From Streptococcus mitis SK597 (GTDB lineage: Bacteria > Bacillota > Bacilli > Lactobacillales > Streptococcaceae), in NCBI RefSeq assembly GCF_000148545.1, contig NZ_AEDV01000044.1:1-64000 (forward strand): a stretch of 64,000 nucleotides of DNA, read 5' to 3'. The position numbers and the translations under genes are program-made. Positions 19,129-30,175 of the stretch are shown piece after piece. The notes below the pieces were generated by a model. The model saw nothing but the letters and a program-made list of their open reading frames with translations. It did no database searches and was not told the origin of the DNA. Within the stretch, counting starts at the first letter, position 1. Every line of letters starts with the position of its first letter.

Positions 19129-19586
19129 AAAAAAGAGGAATGGTGGCAGTCATTGTACTGCTTTTGATTGCGCTGGATCAGTTAGTTAAATCCTATATCG
19201 TCCAACAGATTCCACTGGGTGAAGTGCGCTCCTGGATTCCCAATTTCGTTAGCTTGACCTACCTGCAAAATCGAGGGGCAGCCTTTTCTATCTTACAAGA
19301 TCAGCAGTTCTTATTTGCTATCATTACTCTGGTCGTCGTGGTAGGTGCCATTTGGTATCTACATAAACACATGGAGGACTCATTCTGGCTGGTCTTGGGT
19401 TTGACCTTGATTATCGCGGGTGGTCTTGGAAATTTTATTGACAGGGTAAGTCAGGGCTTTGTTGTGGATATGTTCCACCTTGACTTTATCAATTTTGCAA
19501 TTTTCAATGTGGCAGATAGCTATCTAACTGTTGGAGTGATTATTTTATTGATTGCAATGCTAAAAGAGGAAATAAATGGAAATTAA
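19125..19586 (+). CDS. lspA: Lipoprotein signal peptidase (SPase II)
   Basis: LspA is the membrane aspartic protease that cuts the signal peptide of prolipoproteins after lipidation. The 153-residue protein has four transmembrane helices, the NRGAAFS segment, GNFIDR, and the catalytic Asp of VVDM and of [10 protein letters not shown]. It overlaps lysR by 4 bp and rluD by 11 bp, so translation is coupled on both sides. Confidence 0.97.
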   Translation: MKKRGMVAVIVLLLIALDQLVKSYIVQQIPLGEVRSWIPNFVSLTYLQNRGAAFSILQDQQFLFAIITLVVVVGAIWYLHKHMEDSFWLVLGLTLIIAGGLGNFIDRVSQGFVVDMFHLDFINFAIFNVADSYLTVGVIILLIAMLKEEINGN

Positions 19587-20463
19587 AATTGAAACTGGTG
19601 GCCTGCGTTTGGATAAGGCTTTGTCAGATTTGACAGAATTATCACGCAGTCTCGCGAATGAACAAATCAAATCAGGACAGGTCTTGGTTAATGGCCAAGT
19701 CAAGAAAGCTAAATACACGGTCCAAGAGGGCGATGTCATCACTTACCATGTGCCAGAACCAGAGGTTTTAGAGTATGTGGCTGAGGATATTCCGCTAGAA
19801 ATAGTCTACCAAGATGAGGATGTGGCTGTCGTTAACAAACCTCAGGGAATGGTTGTGCATCCGAGTGCTGGTCATACTAGTGGAACCCTAGTAAATGCCC
19901 TTATGTACCATATTAAGGATTTGTCGGGTATCAATGGGGTTCTGCGTCCAGGAATTGTTCATCGTATTGATAAGGATACATCAGGCCTTCTCATGATTGC
20001 TAAAAATGATGAGGCGCATCTAGCACTTGCCCAAGAACTCAAGGATAAAAAGTCTCTCCGCAAATATTGGGCGATTGTTCATGGAAATCTGCCTAATGAT
20101 CGCGGTGTGATTGAAGCACCGATTGGTCGTAGTGAAAAAGACCGTAAGAAACAAGCTGTGACTGCTAAAGGGAAGCCTGCAGTGACGCGTTTTCACGTCT
20201 TGGAACGTTTTGGTGATTACAGCTTAGTGGAGTTGCAGCTAGAGACAGGACGCACTCACCAAATCCGTGTTCACATGGCTTATATTGGTCATCCAGTCGC
20301 TGGTGATGAAGTCTATGGTCCACGTAAGACCCTGAAAGGGCTTGGGCAATTTCTTCATGCCAAGACTTTAGGTTTTACTCATCCGAGAACAGGTGAGATT
20401 TTGGAATTTACAGCAGATATCCCAGAGATATTTAAGGAAACATTAGAGAGACTGAGGAAGTAA
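19576..20463 (+). CDS. rluD: RluD-type 23S rRNA pseudouridine synthase
   Basis: The 295-residue enzyme has an N-terminal S4 RNA-binding domain (about 1-70) and an RluA/RluD catalytic domain with the [12 protein letters not shown] motif near residue 130, holding the catalytic Asp, and the later [10 protein letters not shown] segment. It should isomerise uridines in helix 69 of 23S rRNA, as RluD does. It overlaps lspA by 11 bp and ends 2 bp before pce. The lspA-rluD pairing is common in Firmicutes. Confidence 0.93.
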   Translation: MEIKIETGGLRLDKALSDLTELSRSLANEQIKSGQVLVNGQVKKAKYTVQEGDVITYHVPEPEVLEYVAEDIPLEIVYQDEDVAVVNKPQGMVVHPSAGHTSGTLVNALMYHIKDLSGINGVLRPGIVHRIDKDTSGLLMIAKNDEAHLALAQELKDKKSLRKYWAIVHGNLPNDRGVIEAPIGRSEKDRKKQAVTAKGKPAVTRFHVLERFGDYSLVELQLETGRTHQIRVHMAYIGHPVAGDEVYGPRKTLKGLGQFLHAKTLGFTHPRTGEILEFTADIPEIFKETLERLRK

Positions 20464-20465
20464 GA

Positions 20466-22361
20466 ATGAAAAAGAAATTGACTAGTTTAGCACTTGCAGG
20501 CGCTTTTTTAGGCTTGTCATGGTATGGAAATGTTCAAGCTCAAGAAAGTTCAGGAAATAAAATTCACTTTATAAATGTTCATGAAGGTGGAAGTGATGCG
20601 ATTATTCTTGAAAGCAATGGACATTTTGCCATGGTGGATACAGGAGAAGATTATGATTTCCCAGATGGAAGTGATTCTCGTTATCCATGGAGACAGGGTA
20701 TCAATACAACTTATAAGCATGTTCTAACAGACCGTGTCTTTCGTCGTTTGAAGGAATTGGGTGTCCAAAAACTTGATTTTATTTTGGTGACCCATACTCA
20801 CAGTGATCATATTGGAAATGTTGATGAATTACTGTCTAGCTATCCAGTTGACCGAGTCTATCTTAAAAAATATAGTGATAATCGTATTACTAAGCCTAAA
20901 CGTCTTTGGGATAATCTGTATGGCTATGATAAGGTTTTACAGACTGCTGCAGAAAAAGGTGTTTCAGTGATTCAAAACATCACACAAGGAGATGCTCATT
21001 TTCAGTTTGGGGACATGGATATTCAACTCTATAATTATGAAAATGAAACAGATTCATCAGGTGAATTAAAGAAAATTTGGGATGACAATTCCAATTCCTT
21101 GATTAGTGTAGTAAAAGTCAATGGCAAGAAAATTTATCTTGGGGGCGACTTAGATAATGTTCATGGAGCAGAAGACAAGTACGGTTCTCTCATTGGAAAA
21201 GTTGATTTGATGAAGTTTAATCATCATTTAGATACAAAAAATTCTAATACAAAAAATTTTATAAGAAATTTGTCTCCTGAGATAATTGTTCAAACTTCTT
21301 CCTCACCAATTGGTTCGTATGATAGCGGTGAAGAAATAAATAGGGAATATATTAGCTGGCTTGAATCAATGGGAATTCAACATATAAACGCAGCCAGCAA
21401 AGACTATGATGCGACAGTTTTTGATATTCGAAAAGACGGTTTTGTCAATATTTCAACATCCTACAAGCCGATTCCAAGTTTTCAAGCTGGTTGGCATAAA
21501 AGTGCTTATGGAAACTGGTGGTATCAAGCGCCTGATTCTACAGGAGAGTATGCTGTTGGTTGGAATGAAATTAAGAGTGACTGGTATTACTTTAACCAAA
21601 CGGGTATCTTGTTACAGGATCAATGGAAAAAATGGAACAATCGTTGGTTCTATTTGACAGACTCTGGTGCCGCTGCAAAAAATTGGAAGAAAATTGATGG
21701 AATCTGGTATTATTTCAACAAAGAAAACCAGATGGAAATTGGTTGGATTCAAGATAAAGAACAGTGGTATTATTTGGATGTTGATGGCTCTATGAAGACA
21801 GGTTGGCTTCAATATAAGGGGCAATGGTATTACTTTGCTCAATCAGGGGAAATGAAAACGGGCTGGGTAAAAGATAAAGAAACCTGGTACTATATGGATT
21901 CTACTGGTATCATGAAGACAGGTGAGATAGAAGTTTCTGGTCATCATTACTATCTAGAAGAATCAGGAGCTATGAAGCAAGGCTGGCTTAAAAAGGCAAA
22001 TGATTGGTATTTCTACAAGACAGACGGTTCACAAGCTGTGGGTTGGATTAAAGACAAGGATAAATGGTACTTCTTGAAAGAAAATGGTCAATTACTTGTG
22101 AACGGTAAGACACCAGAAGGCTATACTGTTGATTCAAGTGGTGTCTGGTTAGTGGATGTTCCGGTAGAGAAATCCGCTACAACTAGAGTTACAAGTAATT
22201 CAGAAATAAAAAAATCCAATGAAGTAGTGACAAAGGATTTTGAAAATAAAGAAACGAGTCAACATGAAAGTGTTACAAGTTCTTCAACTAGTCAGGATGT
22301 GACTTCTTCAACTTCACAAAGCTCTGAAACGAGTGCAAACAAATCGGAATCAGCACAGTAG
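20466..22361 (+). CDS. pce: Choline-binding phosphorylcholine esterase
   Basis: Pce (CbpE) clips terminal phosphorylcholine residues from teichoic acids on the cell surface. The 631-residue protein has a signal peptide (about 1-26, ending VQA), a metallo-beta-lactamase-fold catalytic domain with THTHSDHIGN at 109-118, and around ten choline-binding repeats (roughly 330-550, with GW-x-YY and WYY/WYF cores). It ends in a Ser/Thr-rich tail. Choline dependence restricts the host to the mitis group. It follows rluD by 2 bp, so it is carried in a housekeeping operon. Its length is close to the pneumococcal protein (about 627). Confidence 0.95.
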   Translation: MKKKLTSLALAGAFLGLSWYGNVQAQESSGNKIHFINVHEGGSDAIILESNGHFAMVDTGEDYDFPDGSDSRYPWRQGINTTYKHVLTDRVFRRLKELGVQKLDFILVTHTHSDHIGNVDELLSSYPVDRVYLKKYSDNRITKPKRLWDNLYGYDKVLQTAAEKGVSVIQNITQGDAHFQFGDMDIQLYNYENETDSSGELKKIWDDNSNSLISVVKVNGKKIYLGGDLDNVHGAEDKYGSLIGKVDLMKFNHHLDTKNSNTKNFIRNLSPEIIVQTSSSPIGSYDSGEEINREYISWLESMGIQHINAASKDYDATVFDIRKDGFVNISTSYKPIPSFQAGWHKSAYGNWWYQAPDSTGEYAVGWNEIKSDWYYFNQTGILLQDQWKKWNNRWFYLTDSGAAAKNWKKIDGIWYYFNKENQMEIGWIQDKEQWYYLDVDGSMKTGWLQYKGQWYYFAQSGEMKTGWVKDKETWYYMDSTGIMKTGEIEVSGHHYYLEESGAMKQGWLKKANDWYFYKTDGSQAVGWIKDKDKWYFLKENGQLLVNGKTPEGYTVDSSGVWLVDVPVEKSATTRVTSNSEIKKSNEVVTKDFENKETSQHESVTSSSTSQDVTSSTSQSSETSANKSESAQ

Positions 22362-22362
22362 T

Positions 22363-22392
22363 AAAAAAGAAGGTTTTAGGGCCTTCTTTTTC
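22363..22392 (+). terminator. Terminator after pce
   Basis: The arms AAAGAAGG and CCTTCTTT with a short loop run into T residues two bases after the stop codon. The proB promoter (TATAAT at 22427-22432 with TG extension) follows. Confidence 0.85.
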
Positions 22393-22461
22393 CTATCAAC
22401 TCTTTTCTATTTCCTGCCATTCATGTTATAATGGATAAATATGAAGAATCGGAGTGAGACT

Positions 22462-23571
22462 ATGAAATACAAACGGATTGTCTTTAAGGTAGGGACTTCT
22501 TCTCTGACAAATGAGGATGGAAGTTTATCACGTAGTAAGGTAAAGGCTATTACCCAGCAGTTAGCTATGTTGCACGAGGCTGGTCATGAATTGATTTTGG
22601 TGTCGTCGGGTGCCATTGCGGCTGGTTTTGGCGCCTTAGGATTTAAAAAGCGTCCGACTAAGATTGCTGATAAACAGGCTTCAGCAGCGGTAGGGCAAGG
22701 CCTTTTGTTGGAAGAATACACGACCAATCTTCTCTTGCGCCAAATCGTTTCTGCACAAATCTTGCTGACCCAGGATGACTTTGTGGATAAGCGCCGTTAT
22801 AAAAATGCCCATCAGGCTTTGTCGGTTTTACTTAGCCGTGGGGCGATTCCTATCATCAACGAGAATGACAGTGTCGTTATTGATGAACTCAAGGTTGGGG
22901 ATAATGACACTCTGAGTGCCCAGGTAGCAGCCATGGTTCAAGCAGACCTTTTAGTCCTCTTGACAGACGTAGACGGTCTTTATACTGGAAATCCTAATTC
23001 AGATCCAAGAGCCAAACGCTTGGAGCGAATCGAGACCATCAATCGTGAGATTATTGATATGGCCGGTGGAGCAGGTTCGTCTAATGGTACAGGTGGCATG
23101 TTAACCAAAATCAAAGCTGCAACTATCGCGACGGAATCAGGAGTTCCTGTTTATATCTGCTCATCCTTGAAGGCAGATGCCATGATTGAAGCAGCTGAGG
23201 AAACCGAGGATGGTTCCTACTTTGTTGCTCAAGAGAAGGGACTTCGTACCCAGAAACAATGGCTGGCCTTTTATGCTCAGAGTCAAGGTTCTATTTGGGT
23301 TGATAAAGGGGCTGCAGAAGCTCTCTCTCAACATGGCAAGAGTCTCCTTTTATCTGGTGTTGTTGAAGCAGAAGGTGCCTTTTCTTACGGTGATATTGTG
23401 ACAGTATTTGACAAGGAAAGTAGAAAATCACTTGGAAAAGGGCGCGTGCAATTTGGAGCATCTGCTTTGGAGGATATGTTGCGTTCTCAAAAAGCCAAGG
23501 GTGTCTTGATTCACCGTGATGACTGGATTTCCATTACTCCTGAAATCCAACTACTCTTTACAGAATTTTAG
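22462..23571 (+). CDS. proB: Glutamate 5-kinase
   Basis: ProB phosphorylates glutamate as the first and feedback-controlled step of proline synthesis. The 369-residue protein has the amino-acid-kinase domain ([38 protein letters not shown]) and a C-terminal PUA domain from about residue 275. An in-frame ATG at 22441 is rejected because it falls at the expected transcription start of the TGTTATAAT promoter and lacks an RBS. First gene of proBAC, with 9-bp and 3-bp gaps. Confidence 0.97.
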   Translation: MKYKRIVFKVGTSSLTNEDGSLSRSKVKAITQQLAMLHEAGHELILVSSGAIAAGFGALGFKKRPTKIADKQASAAVGQGLLLEEYTTNLLLRQIVSAQILLTQDDFVDKRRYKNAHQALSVLLSRGAIPIINENDSVVIDELKVGDNDTLSAQVAAMVQADLLVLLTDVDGLYTGNPNSDPRAKRLERIETINREIIDMAGGAGSSNGTGGMLTKIKAATIATESGVPVYICSSLKADAMIEAAEETEDGSYFVAQEKGLRTQKQWLAFYAQSQGSIWVDKGAAEALSQHGKSLLLSGVVEAEGAFSYGDIVTVFDKESRKSLGKGRVQFGASALEDMLRSQKAKGVLIHRDDWISITPEIQLLFTEF

Positions 23572-23580
23572 AGGTAAACT

Positions 23581-24843
23581 ATGGTAAGTACACAAGAACA
23601 ATTTGAACAGGTACAGGCTGTTAAAAAATCGATCAACACAGCTAGTGAAGAGGTGAAAAACCAAGCCTTGTTAGCCATGGCTGATCACTTAGTGGTTGCT
23701 ACAGAGGAAATTTTAGCGGCCAATACCCTCGATATGGAAGCTGCTAAGGGTAAAATCTCAGATGTGATGCTGGATCGTCTTTATTTGGATGCAGGACGTA
23801 TAGAAGCAATGGCAACTGGTATTCGTGAAGTGGTTGCTTTACCAGATCCAATCGGTGAAGTCCTAGAAACAAGTCAGCTTGAAAATGGTTTGGTTATCAC
23901 CAAAAAACGTGTGGCCATGGGTGTTATCGGTATTATCTATGAAAGCCGTCCAAATGTGACGTCTGACGCGGCTGCTTTGGCTCTTAAGAGTGGAAATGCG
24001 GTTGTTCTTCGTAGTGGTAAGGACGCCTATCAAACAGCCCATGCTATTGTCACAGCCTTGAAGAAGGGCTTGGAGACGACTATTATTCACCCAGATGTGA
24101 TTCAACTGGTGGAAGATACCAGCCGAGAAAGTAGCTATGCCATGATGAAGGCCAAGGGCTATCTAGACCTTCTTATTCCTCGTGGAGGAGCTGGTTTGAT
24201 CAATGCAGTGGTTGAGAATGCTATTGTACCTGTTATTGAGACGGGGACAGGGATTGTCCATGTTTATGTCGATAAGGATGCAGACGAAGACAAGGCACTG
24301 TCTATCATCAACAATGCTAAAACTAGTCGTCCTTCTGTCTGCAATGCCATGGAGGTTCTGCTGGTTCATGAAGCCAAGGCAACAAGCTTCCTTCCTCGCT
24401 TGGAGAAAGTGCTGGTTGCAGATCGAAAAGAAGCTGGGTTGGAACCAATTCAATTCCGCTTGGATGAGAAAGCAAGTCAGTTTGTTTCAGGTCACGCAGC
24501 TGAAGCACAAGACTTTGACACCGAGTTTTTAGACTATGTCCTAGCTGTTAAAGTAGTTTCAAGTCTTGAGGAAGCCGTCGAGCATATTGAAGCACACAGT
24601 ACTCATCATTCGGATGCCATTGTGACGGAAAATGCTGAAGCTGCAGCTTACTTTACAGATCAAGTGGACTCTGCAGCTGTCTATGTCAATGCCTCAACTC
24701 GTTTCACAGATGGAGGTCAATTTGGTCTGGGTTGTGAAATGGGAATTTCTACTCAGAAACTTCATGCGCGTGGCCCAATGGGCTTAAAAGAATTAACCAG
24801 TTACAAGTATGTAGTCGCTGGTGATGGACAGATAAGGGAGTAA
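23581..24843 (+). CDS. proA: Gamma-glutamyl phosphate reductase
   Basis: ProA reduces glutamyl-5-phosphate to glutamate semialdehyde with NADPH. The 420-residue aldehyde-dehydrogenase-fold protein shows the catalytic Cys in [13 protein letters not shown] and the [16 protein letters not shown] segment near the C-terminus. Full length, second gene of proBAC. Confidence 0.97.
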   Translation: MVSTQEQFEQVQAVKKSINTASEEVKNQALLAMADHLVVATEEILAANTLDMEAAKGKISDVMLDRLYLDAGRIEAMATGIREVVALPDPIGEVLETSQLENGLVITKKRVAMGVIGIIYESRPNVTSDAAALALKSGNAVVLRSGKDAYQTAHAIVTALKKGLETTIIHPDVIQLVEDTSRESSYAMMKAKGYLDLLIPRGGAGLINAVVENAIVPVIETGTGIVHVYVDKDADEDKALSIINNAKTSRPSVCNAMEVLLVHEAKATSFLPRLEKVLVADRKEAGLEPIQFRLDEKASQFVSGHAAEAQDFDTEFLDYVLAVKVVSSLEEAVEHIEAHSTHHSDAIVTENAEAAAYFTDQVDSAAVYVNASTRFTDGGQFGLGCEMGISTQKLHARGPMGLKELTSYKYVVAGDGQIRE

Positions 24844-24846
24844 GAG

Positions 24847-25644
24847 ATGAAGATTGGATTTATCGGTTTGGGGAATATGGGAGCTAGTTTGGCCAAGGCT
24901 GTTTTGCAGGCCAAGACGGGTGATGATCTTCTCCTTGCCAATCGTAGTCAAGCTAAGGTGGATGCTTTCATTGCCAACTTCGGTGGTCAGGCTTCTAGCA
25001 ATGACGAAATTTTTGCAGAAGCAGATGTGATTTTTCTAGGAGTTAAGCCTGCTCAGTTTTCTGAACTGCTTTCTCAATACCAGACCATCCTTGAAAAAAG
25101 AGAAAGTCTTCTTTTGATTTCCATGGCAGCTGGATTGACTTTAGAAAAACTCGCTAGTCTTATACCAAGTCAACACCGAATTATTCGTATGATGCCAAAT
25201 ACCCCTGCTTCTATTGGTCAAGGAGTGATTAGTTATGCCTTGTCTCCTAATTGCAGGGCTGAGGACAGTGAGCTATTTTGTCAGCTTTTAGCTAATGCTG
25301 GTCTCTTGGTTGAACTTGGGGAAAGCTTAATAGATGCAGCGACAGGTCTTGCAGGCTGTGGACCAGCCTTTGTCTATCTCTTTATTGAGGCCTTGGCAGA
25401 TGCGGGCGTTCAGATGGGATTGCCAAGAGAAACGGCATTGAAAATGGCGGCTCAAACTGTGGTAGGAGCTGGGGAATTGGTCCTAGAAAGCCAAGAGCAT
25501 CCTGGGGTCTTGAAAGACCAAGTTTGTAGCCCAGGCGGTTCGACTATCGCTGGTGTAGCAAGCCTAGAAGCGCATGCTTTTCGAGGAACGGTCATGGAGG
25601 CAGTTGGTCAAGCCTACAAACGAACTAAAAAACTTGGTAAATAA
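24847..25644 (+). CDS. proC: Pyrroline-5-carboxylate reductase
   Basis: ProC makes proline from pyrroline-5-carboxylate. The 265-residue protein starts with the Rossmann motif GFIGLGNMG and contains RMMPNTPA and the C-terminal DQVCSPGGSTIAG segment. It closes the proBAC operon, which therefore carries the whole glutamate-to-proline route. A terminator (25643-25670) overlaps the stop codon. Confidence 0.97.
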   Translation: MKIGFIGLGNMGASLAKAVLQAKTGDDLLLANRSQAKVDAFIANFGGQASSNDEIFAEADVIFLGVKPAQFSELLSQYQTILEKRESLLLISMAAGLTLEKLASLIPSQHRIIRMMPNTPASIGQGVISYALSPNCRAEDSELFCQLLANAGLLVELGESLIDAATGLAGCGPAFVYLFIEALADAGVQMGLPRETALKMAAQTVVGAGELVLESQEHPGVLKDQVCSPGGSTIAGVASLEAHAFRGTVMEAVGQAYKRTKKLGK

Positions 25645-25670
25645 GAGGTGGAGAAATCTACCTCTTTTAT
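25643..25670 (+). terminator. proBAC terminator
   Basis: The arms AAGAGGT (25643-25649) and ACCTCTT (25660-25666) are followed by TTAT. The stem starts within the stop codon of proC. Confidence 0.8.
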
Positions 25671-25757
25671 ACTTCTTTAAAATCAGTGTCCAAAAAGATT
25701 TTCACAATATCTATTTTTTTGATAAAATAGAAGTAGTAAAAAAGAAATGAGTTAGAC

Positions 25758-26396
25758 ATGTCAAAAGGATTTTTAGTCTCTCTTGAGGGACCAGAGGGAG
25801 CAGGAAAGACCAGTGTTTTAGAAGCTTTGTTACCAATTTTAGAGGAAAAAGGAGTAGAGGTGCTGACGACCCGTGAACCAGGAGGTGTCTTGATTGGGGA
25901 GAAGATTCGTCAAGTGATTTTGGACCCAAGTCATACCCAGATGGATGCGAAGACAGAGCTCCTTCTCTATATTGCCAGTCGCAGACAGCACTTGGTGGAA
26001 AAAGTTCTTCCAGCACTTGAAACTGGTAAGTTGGTCATTATGGACCGCTTCATCGATAGTTCTCTTGCCTATCAGGGATTTGGTCGTGGCTTGGATATTG
26101 AGGCCATTGACTGGCTCAATCAGTTTGCGACAGATGGCCTTAAACCCGATTTGACACTCTATTTTGACATCGAGGTGGAAGAAGGACTGGCTCGCATTGT
26201 TGCTAATAGCAATCGTGAGGTCAATCGTTTGGACTTGGAAGGGTTGGACTTGCATAAAAAAGTTCGTCAAGGCTACCTTTCTCTTCTGGACAAAGAAGGA
26301 AGTCGTATTGTCAAGATTGATGCCAGTCTTCCTTTGGAGCAAGTTGTGGAAACAACCAAGGCTGTCTTGTTTGATAGAATGGGATTAGCTAAATGA
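25758..26396 (+). CDS. tmk: Thymidylate kinase
   Basis: Tmk converts dTMP to dTDP for DNA synthesis. The 212-residue P-loop kinase has GPEGAGKT at residues 11-18, the DR(F/Y) motif [13 protein letters not shown] and the lid region. Its stop overlaps the holB start (ATGA), the usual tmk-holB pairing of Firmicutes. A TAAAAT -10 precedes it near 25728. Confidence 0.97.
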   Translation: MSKGFLVSLEGPEGAGKTSVLEALLPILEEKGVEVLTTREPGGVLIGEKIRQVILDPSHTQMDAKTELLLYIASRRQHLVEKVLPALETGKLVIMDRFIDSSLAYQGFGRGLDIEAIDWLNQFATDGLKPDLTLYFDIEVEEGLARIVANSNREVNRLDLEGLDLHKKVRQGYLSLLDKEGSRIVKIDASLPLEQVVETTKAVLFDRMGLAK

Positions 26397-27283
26397 AACA
26401 AGACCAACTAAAGGCTTGGCAGCCAGATCAGTTTGACCGTTTTGTCCGTATCTTAGAACAAGACCAGCTCAATCACGCCTATCTCTTTTCAGGTTTCTTT
26501 GGAAGCTTGGAAATGGCGCAGTTTTTGGCTAAGAGCCTCTTTTGTACGGATAAAGTAGGTGTTTTACCATGTGAGAAATGCCGAAATTGTAAGCTGATTG
26601 AACAGGGAGAATTTCCCGATGTCACTTTGATTAAGCCAGTAAATCAGGTCATCAAGACAGAACGCATTCGGGAATTGGTGGGCCAGTTTTCCCAAGCAGG
26701 GATTGAAAGTCAGCAACAGGTCTTTATTATCGAGCAAGCTGAGAAAATGCATCCTAATGCAGCCAATTCTCTGCTCAAGGTCATCGAAGAACCCCAGAGT
26801 GAGGTTTATATTTTCTTCTTGACCAGCGATGAGGAAAAGATTTTACCGACAATCCGCAGTCGAACCCAGATTTTCCACTTTAAAAAGCAAGAAGAACAAC
26901 TCATCTTGCTCTTAGAACAAATGGGACTGGTTAAGAAAAAAGCGACTCTCCTAGCTCAGTTTAGTCAATCGCGAGCTGAAGCGGAAAAGTTGGCTAATCA
27001 GGCAAGTTTTTGGACCTTGGTCGATGAAAGTGAACGCCTGCTGACTTGGTTAGTGGCTAAGAAAAAAGAAAGTTATTTGCAGGTTGCTAAATTAGCGAAC
27101 TTGGCAGATGATAAGGAAAAACAAGATCAGGTTTTACGGATTCTTGAAGTTCTCTGTGGACAAGATCTCCTACAAGCAAGAGTACGAACGATTTTACAGG
27201 ATTTGCTAGAAGCTAGAAAAATGTGGCAGGCTAATGTCAGCTTTCAAAATGCCATGGAATATCTGATTTTGAAAGAAATATAA
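26393..27283 (+). CDS. holB: DNA polymerase III delta-prime subunit
   Basis: HolB is part of the clamp loader. The 296-residue AAA+ protein has a zinc module (Cys51, Cys60, Cys63, Cys66). Its P-loop region is degenerate (SGFFGSLE, without the GKT), as expected for delta-prime, which does not hydrolyse ATP. It lies in tmk-holB-yabA-rsmI, all encoded in tight sequence. Confidence 0.95.
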   Translation: MKQDQLKAWQPDQFDRFVRILEQDQLNHAYLFSGFFGSLEMAQFLAKSLFCTDKVGVLPCEKCRNCKLIEQGEFPDVTLIKPVNQVIKTERIRELVGQFSQAGIESQQQVFIIEQAEKMHPNAANSLLKVIEEPQSEVYIFFLTSDEEKILPTIRSRTQIFHFKKQEEQLILLLEQMGLVKKKATLLAQFSQSRAEAEKLANQASFWTLVDESERLLTWLVAKKKESYLQVAKLANLADDKEKQDQVLRILEVLCGQDLLQARVRTILQDLLEARKMWQANVSFQNAMEYLILKEI

Positions 27284-27322
27284 ACTCAAAAATGAACGAT
27301 AATGAAAGGAAAGGGCTGTTTT

Positions 27323-27640
27323 ATGGACAAAAAAGAATTATTTGACGCGCTGGATGATTTTTCCCAACAGTTATTGGTAACCTTGGCCGATGTGGAAGCC
27401 ATCAAGAAAAATCTCAAGAGCTTGGTAGAAGAAAATACAGCTCTTCGCTTGGAAAATAGTAAGTTGCGCGAACGCTTGGGTGAGGTGGAAGCAGATGCTC
27501 CCGTCAAGGCCAAGCATGTTCGTGAAAGTGTCCGTCGCATTTACCGTGATGGATTTCACGTATGTAATGATTTTTATGGACAACGTCGAGAGCAGGACGA
27601 GGAATGTATGTTCTGTGATGAGTTGTTATACAGGGAGTAG
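27323..27640 (+). CDS. yabA: Initiation-control protein YabA
   Basis: YabA limits chromosome replication initiation by bridging DnaA and the DnaN clamp. The 105-residue protein has an N-terminal coiled coil (roughly 5-60) and a C-terminal zinc motif with HVC and CMFC. The start at MDKKELFD (27323) is preferred over an ATG seven codons upstream, because the purine-rich SD AAAGGAAAGGG covers that upstream ATG's first codons. It ends 2 bp before rsmI. Confidence 0.93.
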
Positions 27641-27642
27641 GC

Positions 27643-28521
27643 ATGCAGATTCAAAAAAGTTTTAAGGGGCAGTCTCCCTACGGCAAGCTGTACCTAGTGG
27701 CAACGCCGATTGGCAATTTAGATGATATGACCTTTCGAGCTATTCAGACCTTGAAAGAAGTGGACTGGATTGCTGCTGAGGACACGCGCAATACAGGTCT
27801 TTTGCTCAAGCATTTTGACATTCAGACAAAGCAGATCAGTTTTCATGAGCACAATGCCAAGGAAAAAATTCCTGATTTGATTGGTTTCTTGAAAGCAGGG
27901 CAAAGTATTGCTCAGGTCTCTGATGCCGGTTTGCCTAGCATTTCAGACCCTGGTCATGATTTAGTTAAGGCAGCTATTGAGGAAGAAATTGCAGTTGTGA
28001 CAGTTCCAGGTGCCTCTGCAGGAATTTCTGCCTTGATTGCCAGTGGTTTAGCGCCACAGCCACATATCTTTTACGGCTTTTTACCGAGAAAATCAGGCCA
28101 GCAAAAACAATTTTTCGACTCGAAAAAAGACTATCCTGAAACACAAATTTTCTATGAATCCCCTCATCGTGTAGCAGATACGTTGGAAAATATGCTAGAA
28201 GTCTACGGTGACCGCTCGGTCGTCTTGGTTAGGGAATTGACTAAAATCTATGAAGAATACCAAAGAGGTACCATTTCTGAATTGATGGAAAGCATCGCTG
28301 AAACGCCACTCAAGGGCGAATGCCTTCTCATTGTTGAAGGTGCCAGCCAAGATGTGGAGGAGAAGGACGAGGAGGATTTGTTTTCAGAAATCCAAGCCCG
28401 TATCCAGCAAGGCATGAAGAAAAATCAAGCTATCAAGGAAGTCGCTAAGATTTACCAGTGGAATAAGAGCCAGCTCTACGCTGCCTACCACGACTGGGAA
28501 GAAAAACAAGAAAATGACTAA
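27643..28521 (+). CDS. rsmI: 16S rRNA 2'-O-ribose C1402 methyltransferase
   Basis: RsmI methylates C1402 in the decoding centre with S-adenosylmethionine. The 292-residue tetrapyrrole-methylase-fold protein has VATPIGNLDD, the EDTR segment, SDAGLPSISDPG and VPGASA. Last gene of tmk-holB-yabA-rsmI; a clear terminator follows. Confidence 0.95.
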   Translation: MQIQKSFKGQSPYGKLYLVATPIGNLDDMTFRAIQTLKEVDWIAAEDTRNTGLLLKHFDIQTKQISFHEHNAKEKIPDLIGFLKAGQSIAQVSDAGLPSISDPGHDLVKAAIEEEIAVVTVPGASAGISALIASGLAPQPHIFYGFLPRKSGQQKQFFDSKKDYPETQIFYESPHRVADTLENMLEVYGDRSVVLVRELTKIYEEYQRGTISELMESIAETPLKGECLLIVEGASQDVEEKDEEDLFSEIQARIQQGMKKNQAIKEVAKIYQWNKSQLYAAYHDWEEKQEND

Positions 28522-28523
28522 AC

Positions 28524-28551
28524 AGGGAAGTTTGCCTTCTTCCCTTTTTTT
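28524..28551 (+). terminator. Terminator after rsmI
   Basis: The arms AGGGAAG (28524-28530) and CTTCCCT (28538-28544) are followed by seven T residues. Confidence 0.88.
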
Positions 28552-28598
28552 GTTATACTAGTAGAAGAAAAAAATAGAAAGATTTGTGGGAGTGAAAA

Positions 28599-28720
28599 AG
28601 TCCGGGGGACTTTTTCAGCCTGAGCCAGGAAATTCGAAAGCGAAGTAAGTCCTGTGGACTTTTTCAGCCTGAGCCAAGAAACTCGAAAGCGAAGTAAATC
28701 CGATTGGCTTTTTCAATGTG
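28599..28720. repeat. 49-bp tandem repeat, 2.5 copies, with terminator-like hairpins
   Basis: Copies start at 28599, 28648 and 28697 (the last partial). Each full unit begins with a small hairpin AGTCC-NNN-GGACT followed by TTTTT, then a segment with CAGCCTGAGCCA and TTCGAAAGCGAAGTA. The third hairpin is imperfect. The repeats sit between the rsmI terminator and trmFO and hold no convincing gene. They may attenuate transcription into trmFO. Confidence 0.8.
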
Positions 28721-28757
28721 AAACTTGTCTTTATACTCCCAAAGAGGTATTAGTGTC

Positions 28758-30092
28758 GTGTCTCAATCTTATATCAATGTTATCGGTGCTGGTTTGGCAG
28801 GTTCTGAAGCAGCCTACCAAATTGCAGAACGTGGTATTCCAGTTAAACTTTATGAAATGCGTGGTGTCAAGTCAACACCTCAACACAAAACAGACAATTT
28901 TGCAGAGTTAGTTTGTTCCAATTCTCTTCGTGGGGATGCTTTGACAAATGCTGTCGGGCTTCTCAAGGAAGAAATGCGTCGCTTGGGTTCAGTTATCTTG
29001 GAATCTGCTGAAGCAACCCGTGTTCCTGCAGGTGGTGCGCTTGCGGTGGACCGTGATGGTTTCTCCCAAATGGTGACCGAAAAAGTGGCCAACCATCCCT
29101 TGATTGAAGTGGTTCGTGATGAAATTACAGAATTGCCGACGGATGTTATTACGGTTGTCGCTACTGGTCCTTTGACTAGTGATACCCTAGCTGAAAAGAT
29201 TCATGCCCTTAATGATGGCGATGGTTTCTATTTCTACGATGCGGCAGCGCCTATTATCGATGTCAATACTATCGATATGAGCAAGGTTTATCTCAAATCT
29301 CGTTATGATAAGGGAGAAGCCGCTTATCTCAACGCTCCTATGACCAAGCAGGAGTTTATGGATTTCCATGAAGCCTTGGTCAATGCAGAAGAAGCACCGC
29401 TCAATTCCTTTGAAAAAGAAAAGTACTTTGAAGGCTGTATGCCTATCGAAGTTATGGCCAAACGTGGCATTAAAACTATGCTTTATGGTCCTATGAAACC
29501 AGTCGGTTTGGAGTATCCAGACGACTATACAGGACCTCGTGATGGAGAATTTAAAGCACCTTATGCGGTTGTGCAACTTCGTCAGGATAATGCAGCTGGT
29601 AGCCTCTACAATATTGTTGGTTTCCAGACCCACCTCAAATGGGGAGAACAAAAGCGTGTCTTCCAAATGATTCCAGGTCTTGAAAATGCTGAGTTTGTTC
29701 GCTATGGTGTTATGCACCGCAATTCTTATATGGATTCACCAAATCTTCTTGAACAGACTTACCGTTCTAAGAAACAACCAAATCTCTTCTTTGCTGGTCA
29801 GATGACGGGTGTAGAAGGCTATGTTGAGTCCGCAGCGTCAGGCGTAGTTGCGGGAATTAACGCAGCTCGTCTTTTCAAGGGAGAAAGCGAGGCTATTTTC
29901 CCAGAGACGACGGCTATCGGAAGCTTAGCTCATTACATCACCCATGCGGACAGCAAACATTTCCAACCAATGAATGTCAACTTCGGGATTATCAAGGAGT
30001 TGGAAGGCGAGCGTATCCGTGATAAGAAGGCTCGTTATGAAAAAATTGCAGAGCGTGCCCTTAACGATTTAGAGGAATTTTTAACAGTCTAA
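28758..30092 (+). CDS. trmFO: Methylenetetrahydrofolate-tRNA-(uracil-5-)-methyltransferase
   Basis: TrmFO makes 5-methyluridine at position 54 of tRNA using folate and FAD. The 444-residue protein begins with the FAD motif [12 protein letters not shown] and has [20 protein letters not shown] and the C-terminal [12 protein letters not shown] segment. A GTG start at 28758 gives the family length and the [11 protein letters not shown]-terminus, with GAGG about 10 bases upstream. An in-frame ATG at 28725 lies just past the 49-bp repeats and is less likely. The gene is transcribed alone or by reading through the repeats. Confidence 0.94.
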   Translation: MSQSYINVIGAGLAGSEAAYQIAERGIPVKLYEMRGVKSTPQHKTDNFAELVCSNSLRGDALTNAVGLLKEEMRRLGSVILESAEATRVPAGGALAVDRDGFSQMVTEKVANHPLIEVVRDEITELPTDVITVVATGPLTSDTLAEKIHALNDGDGFYFYDAAAPIIDVNTIDMSKVYLKSRYDKGEAAYLNAPMTKQEFMDFHEALVNAEEAPLNSFEKEKYFEGCMPIEVMAKRGIKTMLYGPMKPVGLEYPDDYTGPRDGEFKAPYAVVQLRQDNAAGSLYNIVGFQTHLKWGEQKRVFQMIPGLENAEFVRYGVMHRNSYMDSPNLLEQTYRSKKQPNLFFAGQMTGVEGYVESAASGVVAGINAARLFKGESEAIFPETTAIGSLAHYITHADSKHFQPMNVNFGIIKELEGERIRDKKARYEKIAERALNDLEEFLTV

Positions 30093-30175
30093 TTTTTTTG
30101 AAAGAATTGCTCATGATACTATAAAAATCTTAGAAATTGTGATAAAATAGGTAGGATAAAAAAAGGAGAGTGAAA

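Noticed and set aside
25839..26342. 167-codon minus-strand open frame inside tmk
   Set aside because: Antisense shadow with no RBS or promoter; composition does not resemble a natural protein.
28599..28720. CRISPR array
   Set aside because: The 49-bp units are contiguous with no unique spacers and no cas genes are nearby.
29187..29717. 176-codon minus-strand open frame inside trmFO
   Set aside because: It has no RBS and lies fully antisense to a conserved gene.
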